A stretch of DNA of 64,000 nt from Rotaria socialis (taxonomy: Eukaryota; Rotifera; Eurotatoria; Philodinida; Philodinidae), in the NCBI GenBank assembly GCA_905331475.1, contig CAJNYU010002049.1, forward strand, positions 182,723-246,722, written 5' to 3'. The notes beneath the pieces were generated by a model. It was not told where the DNA came from, made no database searches, and worked only from the letters and a program-made list of their open reading frames with translations. Positions 1-10,626 of this stretch are shown here, piece after piece. The position numbers were made by a program, and so were the translations under genes. Every line of letters begins with the position of its first letter. The stretch's first letter is position 1.

Positions 1-48
1 TCTACAATACTTATACTTGTTTCATGAATGAAAATTACTTATTCCTTC

Positions 49-253
49 TGTTAGCGCTCACGAAGAGCGACGAACACAGTTAACGAATGTGTTATATTCT
101 CTCTGTTTATTCTGTTAGAAAACAAACGTTTATATACGCACGCGAAAACAAGGACAAGAAAAATAGAGAAAAACGAAGAGAAAAACGAAAAGACAAAAGA
201 AAAGAAATAGATCGAATCGAGGTATATATTTTATAGTAGAATACACCCTAACA
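49..253 (-). repeat. LTR, 3' copy of the minus-strand element
   Basis: 205-bp LTR, TGTTAG...CTAACA. It differs from the other copy by an extra 12-bp stretch and a handful of single-base changes, so the two LTRs are about 97% identical outside the indel, which suggests a fairly young insertion. Just outside, at about 271-296, is a hairpin made of AAAAAATGTC and its complement with a short loop, of unknown role. Confidence 0.8.
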
Positions 254-1328
254 TACTCCCCTATTGGACAAAAAAATGTCTTTTATCGACATTTTTAGAA
301 AAGATAGAAATAATAAGGAAATCGAAAGATAGGCAGTGACTAACATCAGATCAAAAGAAAAATAACAAACTATAACACGAGAAAATCTTTCAAAGGAAAA
401 GGTTAATACATGAAAACACAAAAACAAGACACAGCGCAAATAGAAATGGGAGAGAGAAAAACGTGTTCAGCGACACGAATAAGTAACAAATACAAGAAGG
501 AAAAAGAGAAATTCACTGTGATAACAAACGAGTTGTCTACACATAAGAAAATGAACGAATATAAATCTTACGTTTTAATAGTTGTATCTTGCTACCTTTT
601 TGGTTGATGATTCGTGTTTGATATTGTTCAACTTCACCAACTTGTTAGACCGATTATTGATCATCGAATATGATCTAATTTCCGTACTAAATCTTGATAT
701 TCATTTTCCGATAGCATGATGCAATATCATTCATTGTGCGATATGTCCATCATAGTGGGTTACGAAATCGAGTGTTCTATTCCGATTCTCCTTGACCAGG
801 TGAGAATCTGATAAAAACAATTAAGTTTCGTATAATAGAATAATAAATATTTGCTAAATTGAATATAATAGCCCTTCAAAATCAGTTAGCTGTGGAAAGT
901 CATACTGCCCGATCTTGCTATGCTAAATCATATTTAATCAACAAAATTTAACATCAGAAATCATATAATATAACGTCATTTTAATAATTATTAATCATTT
1001 CATGTAATTCCACACATATTTTATTAAATTCATCTTTTCAACAACAGACCTCCGGAACCGTATGTTTATTTGATTACTGCAATTATCATATCAATAATAA
1101 CGAGCAGATAATGTGTGCTTTTGATATGTTAAAGGAAATTTTTTTTTCACTGGATTATTGAGAGAGAACACTATTTGCTTGCATAATAACTTTATACGTC
1201 ATAATCTTACCACGAGTCTAAATTCAATAGAGACTCTCATCCGTATATATGGTAAAATAATTTTAATGATTTTAATAAATTTCTTGTTCGTTAATTTGCA
1301 TGTTGTTGTTTTGCCAGGGTCGCCAAAA

Positions 1329-1522
1329 TGTTAGCGCTCACGAGGAGCGACAAACACAGTTAACGAATGTGTTTATATTCTCTCTGTTTATTCTGTTAGA
1401 AAACAACCGTTTATATACGCACGCGAAAACAAGGACAAGAAAAATAGAGAAAAACGAAAAGACAAAAGAAAAGAAATAGATCGAATCGAGGTATATATGT
1501 TATAGTAGAATACACCCTAACA
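1329..1522 (-). repeat. LTR, 5' copy of the minus-strand element
   Basis: 194-bp LTR followed on the minus strand by the primer-binding-site-like TGGCGACC stretch at about 1325-1310. Its outer edge lies exactly at the end of a codon of the TXNL1-like exon. Confidence 0.8.
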
Positions 1523-2186
1523 AATTTCTACTTCTGAACTATCAGCATTTGATCTCAATGAGTCTTTTTTATTTCCAAATATAGCATTTTGCCACGCATC
1601 AATTGTATTCAAAGCCATACAACCTTTTTCTTCAATAAACGGTTTGAGGTTCATCTGTAATGAACATCCCATAGTATAAACATCGATTAGAACAAATTTC
1701 ATTTCTTACGTATTCAATATAATCTAATGGTGCATCTTTATAAAATTTTAAAATTATCTCTTCAATAGATTCTTTATTGGCAGATTGTAAACGAGCAACT
1801 TGTTCACCATGTTGAAAAAAGAGAAATGTTGGTGTAACTGCAATTGAATACATGATGAATTCATTCTATCAAAACACAACAATGACACTATTATCTATAA
1901 GTAAACATTACTGAAAATTTTACCATCCTTTTTCCAATATCAGCTTTGAGAAATACAGCATTTAAATATTTAGCATTCAAATATTCAATGTATGGTGCGA
2001 TTGATTTACTTGCAGTACAACTGAAAATAACATTATTTATACAGTAAAGAAATAATAAAACAAAAGAATTCGAACTCTGTAGCAAAACAAATAACCACGA
2101 CAAGTTTTTCGCCTGCTGATGATAATTGATCGTTAAGATCATGATTACAAATTTCTTGAACAGGTACAGTTAATAAATAGGCATTA
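1523..2186 (-). pseudogene. Thioredoxin-like protein 1 (TXNL1-like), cut by an LTR element
   Basis: Four exons can be read on the minus strand: 2186-2076, 2020-1924, 1865-1710 and 1654-1523, with 55-58 bp GT-AG introns and consistent phases. The product has a thioredoxin fold: a beta strand (EKLVVVICFAT), the active-site region, then IAPYIEYLNAKY, FLKADIG and the cis-Pro strand VTPTFLFFQHGE. The last exon (MNLKPFIEEKGC...) matches the linker between the thioredoxin and PITH domains of TXNL1, a proteasome-associated redox protein. The active site reads CTAS instead of CGPC, so the second cysteine is missing and classical disulfide reduction is unlikely. The PITH domain is absent because the LTR retrotransposon starts at the next base. 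The first exon with the start codon was not located. It is a disrupted allele or pseudogene; the reading frame is otherwise clean, so the break is recent. Confidence 0.75.
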
Positions 2187-2438
2187 CTAAAAAGAAAAAT
2201 ATTTACTGAAAATCATTTATTTTTTACCACGAATTCAAAATGAAAGTTCGTATATTGTCAAAATCAAGTTGTTAACGAGTGAATCGATCTAACTCGTCGA
2301 AAATAAACGTCGAGTTTATTTTGCAAGTCGTCATCGCATATGCAATGAAGAAATCGAGAAAAATAAAAGAAACTAGGAAAGAAATATGAAAGAGAGGGAC
2401 AACTATCTAAAAGATATTAAAAAGAAAAAAGTTTTCGG

Positions 2439-2461
2439 TGTGTGTGTGTGTGTGTGTGTGT
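2439..2461. repeat. (TG)n microsatellite
   Basis: About 11-12 TG units in a row. Confidence 0.95.
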
Positions 2462-2481
2462 ACAATCTTTAAATGGGTGAT

Positions 2482-3042
2482 TGTGCCCCCTTTGTAACGC
2501 CTTGATGAGGATCAGAGACGCTACTAATAATAATGCCAGGTGCCACAGTATTGGTTATGGCAGAATGACAACAACGAAAATTAAATAGTATTGAATATTG
2601 GATGAAGATCCAATTGTTTATTCAATGAACAGAAATAGTTGAGAATAATAAGAAGAACTCCACAAGCAATTAGCTGACACGAGTTCGAACGATTGTAAGG
2701 AACAATCGAGTTAGGTTGATTGTAAAGAACAATCAAGTTGAAAAGAAAAAGGTAGTATGTAATTGATCAAAAAGAAAAATAGTAGTCAGAGAAGAAAAAG
2801 AAGAATTAGTATATCTCAGTGAAGAGAGATATATCAAGAAGCTTCTAAGAAACTTGAGGAGAAAAAGAGAGAGTAATTATATCTCATTTCTCTGAGTCTA
2901 AGCGCGAAAAACGAAAAAATGGTGCCAATGTTGAAAATAACAAGCACGACAATAAGCAATAAGAGAGAACAACACAGAGGAGAAACAATATACATGATAC
3001 AACAAACATCAAGACAAGATCAGTGACGTTGCTGTCGTCACA
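2482..3042 (-). repeat. Possible LTR (solo or 3' LTR, minus orientation)
   Basis: The stretch begins TGTGCCCCC and ends GTCACA, giving TGTG...CACA ends. The bases just outside on the right, read on the minus strand, are AGGGAAGGG, a polypurine-tract candidate. The interior is purine-rich and non-coding (repeated aacaatcgagtt-like motifs). No second copy lies in the window and no flanking duplication is seen, so the call rests on end structure only. Confidence 0.35.
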
Positions 3043-3999
3043 CCCTTCCCTAATAAAAAGATCTGAAGATGGATATACGAATAAAAAGCCCTCCCACGAA
3101 ACAAAAAATAAATTATTTTCTACTGGTGTGCATCTTCCTTGAAAAATGTATGGCTACGACCCTGATACTCTTTAGATCAATGTCAGAAGAATTTGAAATG
3201 GACTTTTACAATGCAATGAATAGGATAAAACTATTTTTTGACTAGATTTTTTATGTAATGCATACGTACTCCGATGAATTGTTCAAAATAACATCAGTCA
3301 ACTGGTTCGAAATATATTCTAAAAATTAAAACAAAGCATTTACATTAGATTAAGACTATATATATAATTATTATAACCCTCCACTGTCGTCATAATAAAC
3401 TAAGCTTACTCAAAAAAAAACTATATAGATAATGTCTATTTTATGGAAAAAAAACTATATACGAACTGATTTGATCTGTTGTTGCAAATTATCAATTCAT
3501 CGCTTTACATTTCTTGCTCTCTTTTATATGACTTATCTATTGCAATGGCCACTAACATCTATAACACAATCGTTTACCTGGCTAGATACATTTTCAACTA
3601 TACAGATTGGCAAGCCAATGACTTTTTGACTCAAATCAAGTCGTTTCTGAAAAATTCCAAGTCAAGTCAAATATAACTTGATTTGTGCATTCCTGCTCCA
3701 TTGAGTAATATCAGGTTAAATCTTCCGAAAATCAATATTCATAGATGCATGCATCAATTTTTGTTTATGTGATTAAATGAAACCTTATAATACAACGGAA
3801 AAAAAACAAACAGGTCATTCAGCATTTCTCATCCATTTCATCAATCAAATATGAAAGTATCGAATGCTAAACTTCATAAAATTATACTCATTTTCTCTGA
3901 TACATTTATACTAGAATAGTAAAAAAATGAAATGCCTCCAATTATGAATATTATATAACATAAGAAATATTATAATTAAATAATTAAACATGATCTTAC
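3043..3999. other. No gene recognised
   Basis: AT-rich sequence with only short spurious frames. The part nearest 4000 is the start of an intron of the minus-strand gene to the right. Confidence 0.6.
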
Positions 4000-5544
4000 C
4001 CACTGTAATATTAAAGTCATTTAACTCTTTCGAATCTAACTTAATTTTTTCTCTTGTTTTATTGATTTTATTTGTTCCCAGGTCGTGGACGTACGGCGGG
4101 AAACGGCCGGAAAGCACAGGAAAGCGCTGGAAAGTGGAAGCAGTATTCCAGTTGGAAGTTACCGGATTTTCTTCCTGTAGATTCCGATCAACTTCCAGAT
4201 GTAAAACACAGAAAACTGACCGGAAAACACAGGAAACTGACCGGAATCCACAGGAAAAAAATCCGGTAACTTCCAACTGGAATACTGCTTCCAGTTTCCA
4301 GTGCTTTCCGGCCAGATACGGTGATTTTTCCGCATCTTTCCGGCCGGTTCCTACAGTATCCGTCCTCCGGAATCATTGACCTGGGTTTGTAGTTGCCATG
4401 AGTTTTCTTTGGCATGAAAGTTATTTAAGTTGACAATCTTGCTGGCTATTACATCTTCAGTGGAACACAACGATCCCTCGTAATAGGCCTCTAACTTTAA
4501 ATTTTTTGTATAACAATCAAACAGGAGCTTAATACCAGGTGGGTCAACAACATTCTCACCTTCTGCACCTACAATTAAAAGATTAATATCAATCAAAATT
4601 TTATAATGCAATATCCAAAAGCAAAAAAAAACAAGGTCTCTGAACTAACTTCATTTGTTCAGATGTAACCTTTCAATCTTTTCACATTAGACATCAAAAC
4701 ACTACGTCACGATGATATCGTAACATTAATCTTTCATCGTAAAAGTCATGAAATAACTCATCAAATAATTTCCCGAGTTTTTTTTAAGGATGAATGCAAA
4801 ATTATGGTTTGAATGATATTATGAATACTATGAGAAGGAGATGTTGGGTATTTTTGTTATATGCGTTTGATAAGTATCTGAGTACGGCTTATATTCTAGG
4901 TGGACATTTTATATCTTGAAGGGATGTAGGTGATATGTGACTTTTATGACTCTAGATTATAGGTTGATGATGAGTGCAATAATTAATTTAGATATTGGCT
5001 TACCTAAATCTTCGTCGTCGTCGTTCATTATAAACGTTATTGGTTCCATTATTTTCACGTTGTTCTGAAGCTGGCAATATAAATGTAGCGCTCCTTCTGT
5101 TTTCAAATGTTGATTGATATTGTTTTTTGGGCTGTTAAGTAAGGCTAAACCTTTTCTTATTAGGTCAGGTTTAACTTTACCTCCAGCACCGATCACCATT
5201 TTCAAATTTTGTAATTGGGTTAAATTTGGCTTTTCTATAGGATTAGCAGCATACTTTTCATTGAACAAATCGAGCATGTCATTTTCAATTTCTTTAATAA
5301 ATGCTGCTGCTGTTGTTGTTGGTGTGAATAGACGTGGTTGGTAGGTGAGTGAACAATGGGACAGGTATGCTATTGGTTTCGCACTCAATTCACCAAAAAT
5401 TATGGTAAAGATACAACTGGATAGAGAATCCGTTTTAATTTTGTTAAAAGTAATTCCACATTGTTCATCTTCGACTTCCACAACTTTCTTTGTACGCACT
5501 GTAAGATCAAAAGAACTTGTTTTGTTAATTGGAATGAAATTCAC
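4000..5544 (-). pseudogene. Unidentified spliced gene with an inverted-repeat element in an exon
   Basis: I do not recognise this protein. On the minus strand a long exon (about 5544-5004) ends DDDEDL and a GTAAG donor. A 435-bp intron (5003-4569) follows, then an exon whose phase fits (4568 to 4000), ending at a second GTAAG donor. The visible protein is acidic to neutral, with no clear signal peptide or membrane segment; readable motifs include YQPRLFTPTTTAAAFIKEIE and VVDPPGIKLLFDCY. The second exon is split by a 309-bp GC-rich element at 4077-4385. Subtracting that element and one 2-bp duplication leaves an open frame to the donor, while the inserted allele stops inside the element. The true start and the 3' exons were not found; position 5544 is a GTG preceded by a stop, so an upstream exon is likely. 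Confidence 0.55.
4077..4385. mobile_element. CCCAGG-type GC-rich MITE, copy 1
   Basis: 309 bp, ends CCCAGGTC...GACCTGGG, flanked by the dinucleotide TT on both sides (4075-4076 and 4386-4387). It is far more GC-rich than its surroundings. It contains a long internal inverted repeat (about 4137-4170 against 4258-4295) and reiterated CAGGAAA and GGAAA motifs. It sits in a coding exon of the unidentified gene. No coding capacity of its own. Confidence 0.8.
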
Positions 5545-7142
5545 TTACCCTGTTTATTTGGGAATTTTTTCGATGTGAAAATTTTTCTTGTTTTTCTCTG
5601 TTCGGTCATACCTGATAAGAAAATAAGAACTTAATATTTTATAACTTGTTTTCAATTTTTCTAAAAAGAAAGAAAACACTTTTGCGTTCTTTGTTATTTT
5701 ATACCAGTCATAGTATATCTTATAAGGATGTACGTTAGAATTAGTGTATTCTTTTATTTACTTTGTAGAGAAAACAAAATGATAGACTGTCACGCTCAAC
5801 TTTGTCTCTAGTTATCCAATGATTGTTTCTTTTATTTGATTTGATAAATGAATAAAACGTGAGACCTAATTGAGTAATTGTTTATAAATATTCAATATAT
5901 TTATTGAAAAAAACTTTTATTACATAAGTCAACACATACAATATTATTATACGATAATTAATTGATCAATTATTTTTATTGATGGGAAAGAATCAAATGT
6001 TATCAAGAAGGATATAAATGAAATCTTTAAAAAAATTTTTTTGTCAAATAAATTATATTTCAAATACATAAAATTATTGTTGTCTTAATTAAAAGTCGGA
6101 ATATTTTCGTTAACATTCGTATTGTTATTACAAATAAGAAACTATTTTAGAATTTTTAATCCCAGTATTGTTCTTTTCTTTCGATATAGATTTAAATGAA
6201 ATAATATAATGATATTTGTTTTTTTATCTAGATTAAATAAGTTTTCTGAACAATTGTCCGTATCTAAATCTATGAAGCAATTATAGTATACATCCTTGTT
6301 AACATTTTAAAATACTCATCACGATAACTACTGATTTTATAGATAAAAGCCAAAGTTAAAAAAAATCGTTATACTCTTCGCTTCAGATTAATTGGCAATA
6401 TAATTTCCTAGATGTTCGAGTCGATCAGATTTATAGTTTCAGTTGGAAGCGATAAAAAAATATCCTAAAGCTTTTGTGGCCCATTGAGATTTACGTCGTT
6501 TCCATACATTCTTTTGGCACCCTTCTCTGTACGCTCTTTTCTATAAATCCTTTTCTGTAAGTCCTGTTCAACACGTCCTCTCATGTGCGTCCTTTTCTAT
6601 ACGTACAATTTGATACTTTTTTTCATATTATAAATCATAATGGGAAGTTTCTTTTTCTTTTTCTTTTTCTATCAAGTTTATTCTTCCCAAATGGTAGGGT
6701 TAACATATTAGCGAGAACGTGATGAAGATAAGTGGGGGAAAAAGAGAAAGTGATGAAGATAGTTGTGTTGACAACATAAAATTTCTTAGAAAGTTACATT
6801 TAATGAAGAGGAAAACGTTTTCAAGCACATGAAATAAGAAGAAAAGCATAAGAATAACAATATAATATATATTTTGAGACGAAACAAACATGTGTATGTC
6901 ACAACGATAACGCAAAGATGCAAAAAATAGGTAGAAGAGAGAAGCAAGGGGAAACATGAGTTAAAACATGAAGAGAAACGTTAAGAGAATATGTAGGGAG
7001 AAAAAATAAAGATGAACTTAGAGAGAAAAAATGTCAAGAAAAACGTGCACGAGTAAGTCGGAAGACTGTTCTACAGTTTGTGGATATCGAGTTGTAAATA
7101 TGTATGGAATGAGTATATGTTTCAGTGTACAGGTCATATCTA
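5545..7142. other. Intergenic, no gene recognised
   Basis: AT-rich. Holds a (CTTTTT)n run near 6650-6673 and a stretch of repeated gtcctttt-like phrases near 6530-6600. The frame on the minus strand at 6700-6957 is low complexity and is not supported. Confidence 0.6.
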
Positions 7143-10100
7143 TCAAGAAGGAAGTAGGTATCTATGTACGAAATCCTTCAGCTCATTTTTTGAGGTGCAG
7201 TAATGGTTGATTTGTTTTTCGCGACTGTTAAAGAAACTAAAGAAATCTATATATGTATATGAGTTGCTCTTTGAGCTAATCTTTGTGGAAATCTACTATT
7301 TCTTGTAAAACCCATATTTTTATAGTATAAATTGAAAAGGTTAGGGGAGGTACTGATCATATATGATTCAAATGTTTCGTTAAATGCAGAAGCTTCCCTA
7401 GATGTATCTAAATGTTTCACCAGTTTTTTCCAGTAGTTGACTATGTATTCGGTTAAAGTTTTTTCTCTGGATAATATGTGGGTAGTTAGGTCATCTCAAC
7501 CCCATAAAGAGTATACTATTTTGAGACCTGATGTGTAAACGTGTTCTATTTCTATTTTCTGATTTTCAGTAAGAAAGAACCATAAGATTGAAATCCAAAT
7601 GAAGTGGGGGAGGGCAAATGTAAGAAAGAGCAACTGTCTAATTTTGATGTTATTTCTTGGTATATTATGATATAGCTGACGGAGACCGCAGTAAATATTT
7701 CGTATTGTAGCTATTCGTGATTTTGCATATGACCCCCATCCTAGCTTTGTTCATATTTCAATTCCTAAATATTTAAACATGGGTACAAATTCGAGTTTTC
7801 CATTTTCAAAATATGCATTTGGATACCTGGGAGCAACAGCATTGTGAAATAACATGATTTTCGTTTTGTTTGTGTTTACTGGTAGTAGAGTATCCTTTGA
7901 AAATTTTTCTAAGGCTGACATAGCGATTTTAGCGTGCTTTTCTAGTTGGTTTATATTTATTGATAATCTTTTTTCAATAGATTCTTTTATCAAGATTGCC
8001 AAGTCGTCGGCAAATAAATGTGAACTAAAACATGCGAAGATTTCGGGTAGAAAGTGTAGATGCAATCTGAATAAGGTTGCTGATAATACTGAGCCCTGAG
8101 ACGCTCCTACATAAATTCCTATTTTTCTGGATAAAGCATCTCCGTATTGTATATTCATAGACCGACCCAATAGTCATTCGTGTATACAAAGTACAAGGTT
8201 TAGTGGCATATCTAATTCTTTTAAGTTTGAGATGAGAACTGGATGCCACATTCTGTCGACAGCGGTCATAAAATCTACAAATATTCCAAGTATAGGACGA
8301 TTTGGAGCTGCTATCGTTAATCTTATGTCCTCGCAAGTTGTAAGTATACGAGTTTGTATGCGTCTTTGGGAGTAAAGCCTGACTGCTCGTCGATATATAT
8401 GCCTTCGGATTCACACCGCTTGAGAATTTTTGTATGTAAACATCTCTCAAAAAGCTTACTTATGTTCGGTAATAGTGATATTGGTCTTAGACAATTTTCT
8501 GTTGGATATATACCTTCCTTCGAAAGACATATGACCTTAGCTATTTTTCCGGCTTCTAAAAATTCTCCTTTTGGTGTATATTTATTGAACATAATTGTGA
8601 AAATACTCATATAATCAATCGGAAGATTTTTTAATAAGAAAGCTGAAATACCGAAGATGTCTGTCGATTTTTTTGCTGACATTTTACACCACCCAGGACG
8701 ATGTTTCCGGCCTCCAGAAATGAGCGGATTTAATTGGAACCGGCCAGGAACATGCAGGAAACGCACCGGAACGTGCAGGAAAACGCCGGATATCACGGGG
8801 CCCTTGAAGCAGCATTCCGGGACGGATTTCTCCGGATTTTCCCGGTGATTTTCGATGATTTCCGACGGGAACCAGCAGGAACTTACAGGAACTTACAGGA
8901 AAAATCCGGAGATTTCCCGGTCCGGAATACTACTTCCGTGAAAAATCACGGGAATGCGTGGGAATCGGCCGTTTCCCTGGCCGGTTGCTTGAACCTGGGC
9001 ATTGTTTATAAACTTCAGCTATTTCGATCGACTCTATTGGTATTTTCGGCAGATAAACTATTTGCTCATATGTTTTTAAGTATTTGATGTGTTCTTTATT
9101 TGTAGAATCATGGAGTGGTTTCGAAAAATGTTCCTCAAAATAATTTCCTAAATGGTCTTCTACTTTCTGACTGTTATGAATAATTTCCTCGTTGTTGTTT
9201 TTTAATCCTCTAAAAGATGAGAGGTAGGGATGAAATGTTGATTTTACTATCTTCCAAATATTTTTATTATCGGTTAAATATTTAAGTTGATTTTCTCGTT
9301 TTTCTTGTTCGTAAGTTGTCCTAGAGCAACGATATTGGTATTTTAATTGTTTATATTCTTCGTGATAAATGAGAAAGCGCTTTCTACGATATTTACGTCT
9401 CATATAATTTATTTGTTTGGCTAGTGAAACTAGATGTGGAGGCCATGGTGGCCTATATTTTCTATTTATCTCGTATGTACTAGTTCTATCCCAGAGTGCT
9501 TTAAGAAAGTTTGAGAAAAGTATAAAGAATTGTTGTTCGTCAATATTGTACACGCACGTATTCCAGTATTGAAAGACACAAGATAAGAAATAAGTGAAAA
9601 GATTCCAACTTGTTTTTTGATAGATAAATGTTTTTTCATCTACTATTGGTGAAGAGAAAAGAACTGGAAAATTGTCGGAGGTACTTATATTTAATACTTC
9701 GGAAGACCACCCTACATTTGTGTACCCGATCGCGAAATCTATGATATCATCTGAGCGCTTCGATGTCGTTGTTTGTGGAAAGATCCCTTCATATCCTGTT
9801 TCATCGAGCCATTTTTTATTTCTACTCCATTGCTATTATTTGATTTACATAACCATGCTGTGTGTTTAGCGTTGAAGTCGCCGAAAAGAAAAAATTCTCT
9901 ATCCTTACATACTTCGAATAATTCTAAGAAAGGTAAATCCTTAGGTGGGATGTATATTGTTCCTAAGAGTATGTTTGATTGAGCTACTTCAAGTTCTATC
10001 ATAAGAAAGTTATCATGTCTATTAGTTACTTTAGATTTTAGCGAATTATGTATTAAAAATGCGACATCCCCGAAACTGTTTGTCCCTTTTTGACTATGCC

Positions 10101-10296
10101 AGTCATATTGATGAAAGTAGGGTAGTTTGTGAATCATTGAACCTACTCCAGTGAGAACTATTATTTGTGGGGTGCATGTATTTAAGATGAGGTCGATATC
10201 CTGTATATTTGTACTTAAACATTCGCAGTTGTATAATATGAAAAGAAGATTATCCTCTAAGTGTACAGGTCTTTCCTTAAACCATTTTGAACTCAA
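7143..10296 (-). pseudogene. LINE ORF2, APE endonuclease and reverse transcriptase
   Basis: The N-terminal part (10296 to about 9560) is an apurinic-like endonuclease with the GDFNAKHTAW motif and a later SDN in place of the usual SDH. A basic linker rich in Arg/Tyr follows (about 9550-9000). The reverse transcriptase core includes RPISLLPNISKLFE (about 8490) and the catalytic FADD box (about 7985). The C-terminal region ends at a stop at 7143-7145. Frameshifts lie near 9830 and 8340, and stop codons near 8175 and 7500. A 308-bp element at 8692-8999 interrupts the linker; its removal with one 2-bp duplication leaves the frame open. Not functional. Confidence 0.85.
8692..8999. mobile_element. 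CCCAGG-type GC-rich MITE, copy 2
   Basis: 308 bp, ends CCCAGGACG...ACCTGGG, flanked by CA on both sides (8690-8691 and 9000-9001). It is GC-rich, with repeated CAGGAAC and CCGGA motifs like copy 1 but clearly diverged. It is inserted in LINE ORF2 and has no coding capacity. Confidence 0.8.
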
Positions 10297-10626
10297 ATCT
10301 GAAACACCTATCCGTTAATTCCATTCATTTATCATCTCGACCAACATTTTACTTTCTTTCTGAGATCCTTTAAAGTTATTTACAAAATCAATGTTTACTT
10401 GAGTCGATGAGAATTTAAAGTCGTTATTGATCATTATTATTAATAGTTAAACATGAGTCGAGTAATTCAGCGATGTTGTTCGATTATTTGAACCATAATT
10501 TGTCGAGATTTTGTATGTGATTACTAAATGCTGTTTGTCTTTCAAACATGTATTGTTGTTGGTTTGTTAATTCGTTTTGCCAAATGTTTAATTTGTTTTT
10601 TTGTTGTTCGTCGTGTGTAGCATCAT

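Larger units (their letters stand above)
49..1522 (-). mobile_element. Small non-autonomous LTR retrotransposon
   Basis: Two direct repeats flank about 1.08 kb of non-coding DNA. Both begin TGTTAG and end CTAACA, the TG...CA form of LTRs. Inside the right LTR, read on the minus strand, comes a 3-base spacer and TGGCGACCCTGG, a primer-binding-site-like sequence starting with TGG. Next to the left LTR, on the minus strand, is the purine run AGGGGAGTA, a polypurine-tract candidate. So the element runs right to left. No gag or pol is visible between the LTRs, so it is non-autonomous or deleted. I see no matching target-site duplication (left flank ends ccttc, right flank starts aattt). The right LTR abuts a thioredoxin-like coding exon. 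Confidence 0.8.

Noticed and set aside
44..1527. Target-site duplication for the LTR element
   Set aside because: The flanks (ccttc and aattt) do not match, so none is claimed.
3432..3676. Two overlapping plus-strand frames of 65 codons
   Set aside because: No recognisable motif, overlapping each other, in AT-rich DNA.
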